Made by a program: the position numbers and the translations under genes
In this document: positions 8,103 through 16,612 of the stretch, piece after piece
Layout: each line of letters opens with the position of its first letter
Position numbering within the stretch: the first letter of the stretch is position 1
The notes under the pieces: model-generated
Databases searched by the model: none
Told to the model about the DNA's origin: nothing
The model's input: only the letters and a program-made list of their open reading frames with translations
Source of the DNA: Aporhodopirellula rubra
Lineage (GTDB): Bacteria; Planctomycetota; Planctomycetia; Pirellulales; Pirellulaceae
Assembly: GCF_014192335.1 (NCBI RefSeq)
Contig: NZ_JACHXU010000017.1
Location: 121,149 to 185,148, forward strand
DNA length: 64,000 nucleotides
Direction: 5' to 3'

Positions 8103-9569
8103 TTAGGTAATAGCACCACCCGTGATCGCGTCGGATGGATAAGCGTGCATGCCGTGCTCGCTGATATCCAAACCGGCTTGTTCTTCTTCAGGCGTCACTC
8201 GGAGGTGTCCGACGGCTTTGAGCACACCGAAGACAACCGACATGGTCACGAACGCCCAAGCACAGATGGCGACGGTGCCGATTCCCTGAGTCACGAAGCC
8301 TTCGAAGGCCGTTGGGAAGTGCGTATTTGGGAAGATACCCATTGTCATACAACCCCACACGCCGCAGACGCCGTGGACAGGGAAGGCACCGACGGGATCG
8401 TCGATCTTGAGTTTGTCGAGAGCCACGATGCTGAGGACGACGAGGACACCGGCGATGCCACCGACGACGATCGACATGGTGTTGCTGAACGCGTCACAGC
8501 AGGCGGTGATACCGACGAGGCCGCCGAGGGCACCGTTAAGGCTCATGGTCAAGTCAGGTTTGCCGAACAGACCCCAGCCGACGAAGGTAGCAATGAATGC
8601 ACCGGCAGCAGCAGCGAGGGTGGTGTTAACGGCGATCAAAACAGTTGCGTCGATGTCGCCAGTGCCTTGGAAGGCGAGTTGGCTACCAGGGTTGAATCCG
8701 TACCAACCCACCCACAGGATGAACACACCCAGTGCAGCGAAAGCAACGTTGTGACCAGGAAGTGGCACAGATTTTCCGTCCGCCGTGAAGCGACCGAGCC
8801 TAGGGCCGAGGAAAATTGCACCGGCGAGGCCAGCGAAACCGCCGACCGCGTGAACCACTGCCGAACCGGCAAAGTCTTGGAAGCCCATGTCGGCGAGGAA
8901 GCCTCCGCCCCATTTCCAGTAGCCGCTGATCGGGTAGATAAGGCCCGTCAAGATTGCACTGTAGATGAGGTAGGCAGTGAATTTCATTCGACCTGCAACA
9001 GCACCCGAAACGATCGTGGCGGCGGTTGCGGCGAAGACGGCTTGGAAGAACCAGTCCGCTTGTGGCGAGAAAGTACGGCCCGGGTCATCGCTGGTGTAGA
9101 TACCAGATCCGCCGAAGGCGAATACCTTGCTGACCGTCTCGGCGTCCGCTTCGCTCATGTACGACGTTGGGTACATGATGCCGAAACCGACGAAGAAGAA
9201 CAGCAATGCACCGACCGAGAGGTCCATCACGTTCTTCGCGAGAATATTGACGGTGTTTTTGGCTGAGTTCAGCCCGACTTCGACCATCGCGAAGCCCGCT
9301 TGCATGAACAACACCAGGACGGCACAGAGGAACAGAATGGCGTTGTCGAGAGCGTAACCAACACCTAAATCAGCATCATCACCCGCGTCTGCAACTTCCA
9401 CGACTTCCATGACTTCGGCGGCTTCTTCCTGAGCCGAAGCGACAGACGCGAGTGATGTGCCGATTCCTATCATCCCCACAATGATGACCATCATTAGCCA
9501 AGACGAACGAAAGTTCGTCCAGCGAAAACCTGGGGTCTGCCCGATCGGGCTTTTCAAACTTCGAAACAT
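8103..9569 (-). CDS. amtB: Ammonium transporter
   Basis: A 488-residue Amt/MEP/Rh channel for ammonium uptake in the inner membrane. The start at 9569 is preceded by AGAAGGAAAG at a good distance. A hydrophobic leader ending in ASA (residues ~25-46) and an acidic stretch come before the 11-helix core, so the N-terminus is probably cleaved and outside. Core signatures are present: MQAGFAMVEVG, DFAGSAVVHAVGG with the first pore His at ~240, and FPVHGVCGVWG with the second pore His at ~399. The C-terminal tail ends HGMHAYPSDAI, the motif that contacts P-II. glnB lies downstream, supporting classical AmtB/P-II gating. A 390-codon open frame on the plus strand is only its antisense shadow. Confidence 0.96.
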   Translation of the reverse strand: MFRSLKSPIGQTPGFRWTNFRSSWLMMVIIVGMIGIGTSLASVASAQEEAAEVMEVVEVADAGDDADLGVGYALDNAILFLCAVLVLFMQAGFAMVEVGLNSAKNTVNILAKNVMDLSVGALLFFFVGFGIMYPTSYMSEADAETVSKVFAFGGSGIYTSDDPGRTFSPQADWFFQAVFAATAATIVSGAVAGRMKFTAYLIYSAILTGLIYPISGYWKWGGGFLADMGFQDFAGSAVVHAVGGFAGLAGAIFLGPRLGRFTADGKSVPLPGHNVAFAALGVFILWVGWYGFNPGSQLAFQGTGDIDATVLIAVNTTLAAAAGAFIATFVGWGLFGKPDLTMSLNGALGGLVGITACCDAFSNTMSIVVGGIAGVLVVLSIVALDKLKIDDPVGAFPVHGVCGVWGCMTMGIFPNTHFPTAFEGFVTQGIGTVAICAWAFVTMSVVFGVLKAVGHLRVTPEEEQAGLDISEHGMHAYPSDAITGGAIT

Positions 9570-10479
9570 GTAGTCTTTCCTTCTCAAAGACGGTTTTCAG
9601 TTGGCTTGAGTGCGGTCTCGCATTCAGTGCGACGACCTATCAACACTCCCGCCGATCCAAACTGGGGCAACTCCTATCCAGCACGCCTCAACCGACCGTC
9701 CAACTCCTGCCCGGGCCATCCTTAATCGCTCGTGAGTGTTGGGTTGATTAAAACGCTAGCAAGTTGCTTCGCGGGTCGGGTTATGCACGACAGGTGCCAA
9801 TTCGCGATCGGAAAATACAAAAGGTGTTGTAAGTCGCCTCCAGTAAAGCTCTTAAGAATATTAAAAAAATGTGAAACTCGAATCGGTTTATGCGCCCTCG
9901 TTATTCGTGCCACCGGTTTGTGCATCTGAGCTTGTTTGCGCAGCATGGGTCGCAAGCAGGTTGGGCAGGCCAATGTGAGATCTCTGCGGGGGGCGACCGG
10001 ACCGCCATTTGTTCGCCCGTGCGAACCGGTTTCACGCTTCGGGACCCTTCTCCGACTGTTCGGTGTATCCGAGATGACGCGCGTGGCGGTGTATCGAAGC
10101 GGCGTTGAATCAGCTCAAACGCGGCGAAACGAGACGCCACATAGTGGTTCTGCACAGGAACCGAGCAAGAATGCTCAAATTGCATGCCAGGGTTGGGGTG
10201 CCCGGGACGCAGTGCCCATTCGGTTTCACGATTCGAGTGGCGGTTGGCTGCGACTTCGCGAGATCGGGCGATAACCGAGATTGGGCGACAACTTCGCGAG
10301 AGAGTGGCCAACGGTGGGCGTAATCGAAACGGGAATTACCCGGTTCGAGGCGTCTGTGGGTTGCGTGATCGGCGGGGGCATCTGTTAAAACGTCTGATTG
10401 ATGACCCCTGGCTACTGCACACGTCTCGTGACGCCCGTCTCCTGTCGAGTGCTCCGCCTGCCACCTTCGAGAATCCTTC
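9570..10479. other. 910-bp gap between amtB and kdsB
   Basis: It contains the amtB leader (AGAAGGAAAG at about 9577-9586) and an AT-rich patch around 9835-9880 that may serve as a promoter. Open frames of 70-155 codons exist on both strands but overlap, begin with weak starts and give no recognisable protein. No RNA gene was recognised. Confidence 0.5.
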
Positions 10480-11232
10480 ATGAAAACGATGATCGTGATC
10501 CCCGCCCGTTTGGCCTCCAGTCGCCTGAGCGAAAAGCTGTTGTTGCGAGCGGGAGGAAAATCGGTTCTGCAGCACACCTATGAGGCTGCCAAGCGGGCGA
10601 GCGTCACGGACCAAATCATCGTTGCCGCCGATGATCCTCGCATCGTGAAAGAAGTCGACGGTTTTGGTGGTGAGGCCCGTCTAACGGATGTGAATTGTCA
10701 GAGTGGGACCGATCGGATCGCCGAGATCGCGTTGATGCATGACGACGTTGACGTGTTCGTTAACGTTCAGGGTGACGAACCGGAAATCGATCCCGGGGCC
10801 ATTGACGCGGTCGCCGAGTTGTTGATGTCGCGTCCCGATGCCGACATCGCGACGGCCGCGTGTGCGATCGACACGTTGGCCAAATTAGAAGATCCCGCCT
10901 GCGTGAAGATCGTGATGGGGGCGAACGACCGTGCGATCTATTTCAGCCGCTCGGTCGTCCCACACGCCCGCGACGGGGGCAGCGAAACGTTGCTGAGTTC
11001 GGGCAAGACGGTTTATTGGCATCATCTCGGTTTGTATGCCTATCGTCGGGATTTTTTGCTTTGGTTCGCAACACAACCGCCCGGCCAGTTGGAACAGATC
11101 GAAAAGCTCGAACAACTCCGAGCGATCGAGGCCGGAAAGCAAATTGTCGTCGCTTCGGTTGCTCCGGCGGCACGAGGGATCGACACGCTCGAAGACTTTC
11201 GCGCGTTTCGCGACCGAATCGAAGACATCTGA
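10480..11232 (+). CDS. kdsB: 3-deoxy-manno-octulosonate (Kdo) cytidylyltransferase
   Basis: A 250-residue cytosolic enzyme that makes CMP-Kdo from Kdo and CTP for lipopolysaccharide core synthesis. The N-terminal nucleotide-binding motif IPARLASSRL with K16 following (E. coli: IPARYASTRLPGK), the ADDP segment, SGTDRIAE (sugar/CTP binding) and NVQGDEPEID (metal-binding Asp) are in family order. It fits the usual length of about 250. It stands alone: no other LPS gene is adjacent. Its presence supports a Gram-negative type envelope with Kdo. Confidence 0.93.
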   Translation: MKTMIVIPARLASSRLSEKLLLRAGGKSVLQHTYEAAKRASVTDQIIVAADDPRIVKEVDGFGGEARLTDVNCQSGTDRIAEIALMHDDVDVFVNVQGDEPEIDPGAIDAVAELLMSRPDADIATAACAIDTLAKLEDPACVKIVMGANDRAIYFSRSVVPHARDGGSETLLSSGKTVYWHHLGLYAYRRDFLLWFATQPPGQLEQIEKLEQLRAIEAGKQIVVASVAPAARGIDTLEDFRAFRDRIEDI

Positions 11233-11251
11233 TTCACGCGATTATTCAGAG

Positions 11252-11276
11252 TCACCTAGATGCGACCGATAGGTGA
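11252..11276. terminator. Stem-loop between convergent kdsB and trpD
   Basis: TCACCTA (11252-11258) and TAGGTGA (11270-11276) form a perfect 7-bp stem with an 11-nt loop, flanked by an outer TGATTCAC/GTGAATCA pair. It lies in the 71-bp gap between two convergent genes. There is no adjacent T-run, so intrinsic termination is only a guess. Confidence 0.4.
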
Positions 11277-11303
11277 ATCACTCGGATAGACCAAACCGCG
11301 TTT

Positions 11304-12311
11304 TTAACTGCACAGTTGCTGCAGTTTTTCCTTGGCGGCTCCGCTGTCGATCGCGTCTGTCGCGATTCCGGCGGCCTGCTTCAGGTTGGAGGCACGCCCG
11401 ACCAGCATGAGGGCAGCGGCGCACCCCGCGACGACGGTATCGCGTTGGGGCCCGAGCTTACCGGCGAAAATGTCCCGGATCACTTCGGCGCTTTCGGCCG
11501 GGTCGGCGACGACGAGCGCGTCGACGTGAGCGGGGAGCAGCCCGAAATCGGCGGGAGTCCAGACGTGCGACGTTTGTTCGGTACCGGTCACCTCAATGCA
11601 ATGGGTGGCACCGTCGAGTGAGACTTCGTCTTGTCCATCTTCAGCGTGCAGCACGAAACTTCGCTGGGTTTGCAGTTGGCTCAGTGCGGCGGCAATTTTG
11701 GACTGAGTCTCCGGCGAGGCGGTCCCGAGGAGTTGGTGGGTGGCACCGGCCGGGTTGCAGAGTGGACCGAGCAGATTGAACAGCGTCGGCACACCGAGGC
11801 TGCGTCGGATCGCAACGACATGTCGCATGGCGGGGTGCAGTTTGGCGGCGAAGCAAAAGCAGACGCCGATTTCATTCAGGCACCGTGCGACTTCACCCGG
11901 TTCCGATTCGATTTTCACACCGAGGTGTTCGAGCACGTCGGCCGATCCGGTACGGCTGGTCGCTTTGCGATTGCCGTGTTTGGCGACGGCGACACCGCAG
12001 GATGCCGCTAGGATCGCGACGGCGGTTGAAATGTTGAATGTCCCCGATCCGCTGCCGCCGGTGCCGCAGGTGTCCAGCAAGACGTCGCGGTCGTGGTCAA
12101 TTCGCGTCATGTGTTTCCGCATTGCCGACGCAGCGCCGACGAGCTCGCTGACGGCTTCGCCTTTTTCCCGCAGTGCCAACAAGAGTTCACCGACGCTGGA
12201 CTCCGGTGCATCGCCCCGCAGCATCGCGTCGATCAAATCGCCGGTTTGCTCGGCGGTCAGATCGATGCCGGATTGAACGGTCGCGATTGCGGCGGAGAAG
12301 TCGTTGCTCAT
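11304..12311 (-). CDS. trpD: Anthranilate phosphoribosyltransferase
   Basis: A 335-residue enzyme that transfers phosphoribose from PRPP to anthranilate, the second step of tryptophan synthesis. The PRPP motif reads DTCGTGGSGSGTFNIST, where many homologues have GTGGD. It is followed by KHGNRKATSRTGSADVLEHLG (anthranilate and PRPP contacts) and NLLGPLCNPAGATHQLLG. The length is typical. No other trp gene is nearby, so it is a scattered biosynthetic gene, common in planctomycetes. It converges with kdsB. Confidence 0.94.
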   Translation of the reverse strand: MSNDFSAAIATVQSGIDLTAEQTGDLIDAMLRGDAPESSVGELLLALREKGEAVSELVGAASAMRKHMTRIDHDRDVLLDTCGTGGSGSGTFNISTAVAILAASCGVAVAKHGNRKATSRTGSADVLEHLGVKIESEPGEVARCLNEIGVCFCFAAKLHPAMRHVVAIRRSLGVPTLFNLLGPLCNPAGATHQLLGTASPETQSKIAAALSQLQTQRSFVLHAEDGQDEVSLDGATHCIEVTGTEQTSHVWTPADFGLLPAHVDALVVADPAESAEVIRDIFAGKLGPQRDTVVAGCAAALMLVGRASNLKQAAGIATDAIDSGAAKEKLQQLCS

Positions 12312-12557
12312 GTTGGGAACGTTGAAAGTTAGGGGGGATGGGAAGACTGGTCGAAGCCGGTGACGTTTCGTCTTCCGATTCAGGTCGGTAAGAAGATCGG
12401 AAAGACGTGCCCGGCGGGCTTGATATTGCTCATTTGCCAGAGATCGTTTGCCGGGTCTCGTGGCGGACTTGATGCGTGCGAAGAGAGCCCCGTGGAGACC
12501 GTCCCGGCTCGACGTCCCCCTCTTCTTTGCTGAGAGGGGAGATCTTAGACTAGGTGC

Positions 12558-13502
12558 ATGTCACGAAAAATCATACTCGACTGTGATCCTGGGATCGACG
12601 ACGCAGTGGCCATCACGATGGCATTGTTCGATCCACGCCTTGATGTCCTCGCGGTGACGGCCACGGCGGGCACGGTGGATGCGGCTCAGGCGAACACGAA
12701 TACGTCCGCTATCATTAGCAAACTGGACCCGGCCCGCTACCCGCGGATCGGATCGGCGGTTCCACCGCTGGACGCTCCGGTGCTCGATGACATTCATTTG
12801 AACGGTCCCGACGGAATGGCGGATTGCCAGTTTCCGACGGCGACGCGGCAAAACGATCACCCCAGCGACAAGGTGATGGCCGATTTGATTCGGCGGTACC
12901 CTGGCGACGTGACGATCGTTTGCCTGGGGCCTCAATCCAATCTGGCTCGCATGCTCCGCCGTGATCCGATGTTGATCCCGATGATCGACAAAGTCGTGAT
13001 CAGCGGCGGAACGGTCGCGCACAGCGGCAATGCGACTGCGGTCGCGGAGATGAACTTTTTCTTCGATCCGTTGAGTGCGCAGGAAGTTTGCGCGTCGCCG
13101 ACGACGAAGAGTTTGGTGCCGTTGGACGTGACGGATTCGATCACGTTCGGATTGGACCTGATGGAAAAGTTGCCTAGCGAGACGTCTCGTGCGGGTGAAT
13201 TGTTGCACAAAATTTTGCAATACAAATTCCGCGTGTCGCATCAAAAACTCGGCCGCGAAGTGATGCCGTTGCAGGATGCGGTGACGTTGGTCTCGTTGCT
13301 CGAACCAGAACTCTTCCAGTGGGAAGAAATGGCGGGCGACGTGGAGGTGAAGGGATCGTTAACACGTGGAATGACGTTGTTCGACCGAAGGCTCCGACCG
13401 GAGTGGAAACCGAACATGGAAGTCGCCCGCCGAGCGTCCACCGCGGACGTCCGTGACGCGATCATCCGCGGCCTCCGTTATGCCGGACAACAGACCGCGT
13501 AG
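12558..13502 (+). CDS. Inosine/uridine-preferring nucleoside hydrolase
   Basis: A 314-residue hydrolase that cleaves N-glycosidic bonds of nucleosides to give ribose and base. The signature DCDPGIDDAVAI begins at residue 8, with the Ca2+-binding aspartates. NGPDGMAD and MNFFFDPLSAQ are the further metal/substrate blocks, and the TIVCLGPQSNLARML region matches the family. There is no signal peptide, so it should act in the cytosol in nucleoside salvage. It stands alone, followed after 120 bp by the TerC gene on the same strand. Confidence 0.93.
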   Translation: MSRKIILDCDPGIDDAVAITMALFDPRLDVLAVTATAGTVDAAQANTNTSAIISKLDPARYPRIGSAVPPLDAPVLDDIHLNGPDGMADCQFPTATRQNDHPSDKVMADLIRRYPGDVTIVCLGPQSNLARMLRRDPMLIPMIDKVVISGGTVAHSGNATAVAEMNFFFDPLSAQEVCASPTTKSLVPLDVTDSITFGLDLMEKLPSETSRAGELLHKILQYKFRVSHQKLGREVMPLQDAVTLVSLLEPELFQWEEMAGDVEVKGSLTRGMTLFDRRLRPEWKPNMEVARRASTADVRDAIIRGLRYAGQQTA

Positions 13503-13621
13503 ACAGTGTTTGCCGATTCACCGGAAGCCCCCTTTGTGTGGTGTCGCTCCGGGATAGAATTTTCGCAAAGACTCGACCGTCCTCTTCACTTTTCGCTCTT
13601 CTCACATCAGCCCACGCTGCC

Positions 13622-14413
13622 ATGGCCGAACTTTTTTCGATTTCCGGTTTTTTCACTCTCGGAATGTTGGTGCTGTTGCAAGCGGTGCTCGGCTTCGACA
13701 ACCTGCTGTACATCTCGATCGAAAGCAAACGTGTCGAGGAAGATAAGCAGTCGATGGTCCGCAAGTTCGGAATCGGTTTGGCGATCGTGTTGCGGATTGT
13801 TTTGTTGTTCGTCGTTGTCAACGTCATCAAGATGCTCGAAGATCCGTTCGTCGAGCTTCACAACGGTTACATCGACATGGCGGTCTCCGGACACAGTCTG
13901 ATCGTTCTGTTCGGGGGAGCGTTCATCTTGTGGACGGCGGTGAAAGAAATCTATCACTTGCTCGCCGAGCCGGATTTGGAACACGGTGAGAACACGGCGA
14001 CGTCGAGTGTTGGCAAGGCGATCACGTTGATTGTGATCATGAACCTCGTCTTCTCTTTTGATTCGATCCTCAGTGCGATGGCGTTGACGAAGAACCTCTG
14101 GATCATGTCGATCGCGATCATCATTTCCGGCATTCTGATGATGGTGCTGGCCGATCGAGTTGCGTTGTTCTTGAAGCAAAACCGAATGTATGAAGTGTTG
14201 GGATTGTTTATCCTCTTTATCGTCGGCGTGATGTTGGTCAGTGAAGGCGGTCACCTCGCACATGTCGTGTTGTTTGGACATGAGGTGCACGCGATGGCCA
14301 AGAGCACGTTCTACTTTGTGCTCGCGATCCTGATCGTCGTTGACATCGTCCAAGGGCGTTATCAGAAGCGATTGCTCGCTCGTCAAGATAAGAGCCTCAA
14401 GAACGCCGCCTAA
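13622..14413 (+). CDS. TerC-family integral membrane protein
   Basis: A 263-residue inner-membrane protein with about seven hydrophobic helices. The two family signatures containing membrane-embedded aspartates are visible: LQAVLGFDNLLYISIES near residue 20 and MNLVFSFDSILSAMALT near residue 145. TerC-type proteins are linked to manganese efflux and metalation of exported proteins, and to tellurite resistance in some plasmids; the substrate here is unknown. The start at 13622 places the first helix at the N-terminus; an in-frame upstream start at 13538 would add 28 residues without family resemblance. It converges with the M50-protease gene, leaving only 16 bp. Confidence 0.9.
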   Translation: MAELFSISGFFTLGMLVLLQAVLGFDNLLYISIESKRVEEDKQSMVRKFGIGLAIVLRIVLLFVVVNVIKMLEDPFVELHNGYIDMAVSGHSLIVLFGGAFILWTAVKEIYHLLAEPDLEHGENTATSSVGKAITLIVIMNLVFSFDSILSAMALTKNLWIMSIAIIISGILMMVLADRVALFLKQNRMYEVLGLFILFIVGVMLVSEGGHLAHVVLFGHEVHAMAKSTFYFVLAILIVVDIVQGRYQKRLLARQDKSLKNAA

Positions 14414-14429
14414 TGCGTTCGTCGCACGT

Positions 14430-16610
14430 TCACGCGGACTCGGCTGAGTTCGCGTGCGCTTCGTAGAGCGATCGAACCCACTCTCGCAATCGGCTGGCGA
14501 ACGTTTGGGAGCGGTAGCCGCAGTCGACGAACAGTCGCATTCCGACGGGAAACTGCTCGCCCGCAGACGTCACGTCGAGCCACGCGTAAAAGTGCGGGCT
14601 CAGCATCCGCATTTCGCCGGAATCGGATTCATCGACGTCGGACCGGATCGCCAGCGGTCCGCCATGGATCGAAGCGAGTGCGGGTTCAATCAACCGGTCC
14701 GTCGCCCGCGGATCAATCCGCTGCAACGTCGAGTCGAATTGTTGTTGGCTGCCTGAAACAACGCGAACGTTTTGGCCGACACAGGACCGAACGCGTTCGA
14801 TTTGCCGGGGCGGGATGAGAGCGATCCATTCACGATCAGCATCGCCGGCGACGATCAGTATTTGGTCTCCCTCGTTCACGTAGGTTCCAAGCGTTGACGG
14901 TAGGTTTCGTGAGATCACGCGGCCGGGGCTGGCGGCGCGGATGGTCAGCGAATCGATTCGGCCCTGAACCTGGTCGATGCGTTTTTGCAGCGATTCGGCA
15001 CGCCGACGAAGCACGTAGCGTTTGCCTTCTTCTTGTTCGCCCGCAGCGCGACGCTGTTCCAGTTCGATCTGTTGCGACTCGACCGCCAATTCACGAGCCT
15101 GACATCGGAGTTCTTCGTTGCGGAGCGTCACCAGGGGGGCGCCCGGTGAGACCGTTTCCCCGTCGCGGACGTGAACGGACTCGATGAACCCGTCGGCGGG
15201 GGCCCGTACGCTGGTGGACGCGGCGAAACGTGAAATCACGGGGGCCCGAACACGAGATGGGATGGGAACGGCGAACACCGAGGCCAATCCGAGTGCGACC
15301 AGCCCACCGCCGACGAAAACGGCACGGTAGAATCCCGGCACGTTATGCCGAGCTAACCCGCCCATGTATCGGATTGCCGACAGAACGGGATGACCGACCC
15401 AAATTGCGATCCCAATGGCAGTGATCAGGACTCCACCGCCCTCGAATAATGTCGATGCGGCGATGGCCAAACAGATGCAGACGCTGAAACGCCAAATCAG
15501 TGCCGCGACGCCGTAGACCGCGACGAGCACACCACGCCAACCGGTGATTTGTCCGTGGCGCGTTGATTCGCCGACAATCCACCGCTGCGAGAATCGCTTC
15601 AGCGTCGCCGAGGATTCGGCGGCGAGGTTAGGGATGTCGACGGCGTCGGCCAAAATGAAGTAGCCGTCAGAACGCATCAACACGTTGGCGTTAAACAACA
15701 ACGTCGAGAGACCCGCAGTGACGATGATGCTGTGCGAAAGGTTTCGAACCAACGGGTCGTCGACAATAAGGAACACCCACACTGCCGCCGCAGCGATACA
15801 ACATTCGACAAACATGCCGGCGGCCGAGACACCGATCCGCGTCAGTCGCGAAGGCATCCGCCAACAACTCGAGACGTCCACGTAGGCGAGTGGAGCCAAC
15901 AACACAAACACGATGCCACAACGGTTTACCTCGCCACCGAAGCGGTAGCATGCGACCGCGTGTCCGAGTTCGTGAATGATTTTCAGAACGAGCCAAGTGC
16001 CGATCAACCACATCCAACGGCTCGGGTGGAAGATGTTTTCGCTCTCACGGAGAAGACTGTCGCGATGGATGCCCGCTCCGATCAACGCGGAGAGGATCAA
16101 TAGCACGCCGCCGAAAACCATCGGTGCGGATAGCAAGGGGGACAACCATCGAGACATCGTCTTGATGACGAGCGATCCGCCGGGAATCGGTACCTTGATC
16201 CAAAACGGGTTGATCCGGCTCAGCAAATTCCAAACAGTTCGCTCCGTGCCTGCTTTCGTCGAGGTTGTTCCGTGCCGCGTATCTCGAATCGGAGGACGGT
16301 CTCCATCGAGGTAGGCGATCTCGTTATCGAGCAACCAACGGGCAATTTCGGCCGTTTCCGATTCCGTCGGTGCATCGCGTCCCAGTTTGGCGGCGGCGAG
16401 TGAGCATGCCTGCGCGAGTGTAGTTTCTCCGTCGAGCAGCGAGCACAGATACGATTCGCGATACCCAACTCGATAGAAACGATGCAGCCCGCGAATTTCG
16501 ATTCGATAGACAATCTCTCCTCGCTCACGCACCGGCCAGACGCGAACGTCGGGGGCCATCCGCAATCGCTGTTGGTTCAATTCGGTCGTTTGATGGCGGG
16601 TGGATTGCAT
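14430..16610 (-). CDS. PqqD-like / M50 metalloprotease / HlyD fusion protein
   Basis: A 726-residue polytopic membrane protein. Residues about 1-110 resemble a PqqD-like winged helix (VRVWPVRERGEIVYRIEIRG, then ARWLLDNEIAYLD). The middle has about eight membrane helices with the zinc motif HELGH at 213-217 and the second M50 site near NANVLMRSDGYFILAD. Residues ~460-600 are a HlyD-type adaptor: a biotinyl-lipoyl half (APADGFIESVHVRDGETVSPG), an arginine/glutamine-rich coiled coil and a second half-motif (IRAASPGRVI). Related domain combinations accompany export of modified or large proteins. It is the last gene of the five-gene export operon. The start at 16610 is 2 bp after the preceding stop, implying coupling. 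Whether it cleaves cargo or only serves as a membrane platform is unknown. Confidence 0.85.
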   Translation of the reverse strand: MQSTRHQTTELNQQRLRMAPDVRVWPVRERGEIVYRIEIRGLHRFYRVGYRESYLCSLLDGETTLAQACSLAAAKLGRDAPTESETAEIARWLLDNEIAYLDGDRPPIRDTRHGTTSTKAGTERTVWNLLSRINPFWIKVPIPGGSLVIKTMSRWLSPLLSAPMVFGGVLLILSALIGAGIHRDSLLRESENIFHPSRWMWLIGTWLVLKIIHELGHAVACYRFGGEVNRCGIVFVLLAPLAYVDVSSCWRMPSRLTRIGVSAAGMFVECCIAAAAVWVFLIVDDPLVRNLSHSIIVTAGLSTLLFNANVLMRSDGYFILADAVDIPNLAAESSATLKRFSQRWIVGESTRHGQITGWRGVLVAVYGVAALIWRFSVCICLAIAASTLFEGGGVLITAIGIAIWVGHPVLSAIRYMGGLARHNVPGFYRAVFVGGGLVALGLASVFAVPIPSRVRAPVISRFAASTSVRAPADGFIESVHVRDGETVSPGAPLVTLRNEELRCQARELAVESQQIELEQRRAAGEQEEGKRYVLRRRAESLQKRIDQVQGRIDSLTIRAASPGRVISRNLPSTLGTYVNEGDQILIVAGDADREWIALIPPRQIERVRSCVGQNVRVVSGSQQQFDSTLQRIDPRATDRLIEPALASIHGGPLAIRSDVDESDSGEMRMLSPHFYAWLDVTSAGEQFPVGMRLFVDCGYRSQTFASRLREWVRSLYEAHANSAESA

Positions 16611-16612
16611 CG

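Noticed and set aside
8085..9266. 393-codon open frame on the plus strand across amtB
   Set aside because: It is a low-complexity Asp/Glu/Arg-rich antisense translation of a high-GC gene. amtB on the other strand has full family motifs and a ribosome-binding site.
9722..10577. Short frames upstream of kdsB on both strands
   Set aside because: Mutually overlapping, with no conserved pattern; one runs antisense into kdsB.
12561..13244. 227-codon minus-strand frame across the nucleoside hydrolase gene
   Set aside because: Arg/His-rich antisense shadow. The plus-strand protein has the full DCDPGIDDA signature.
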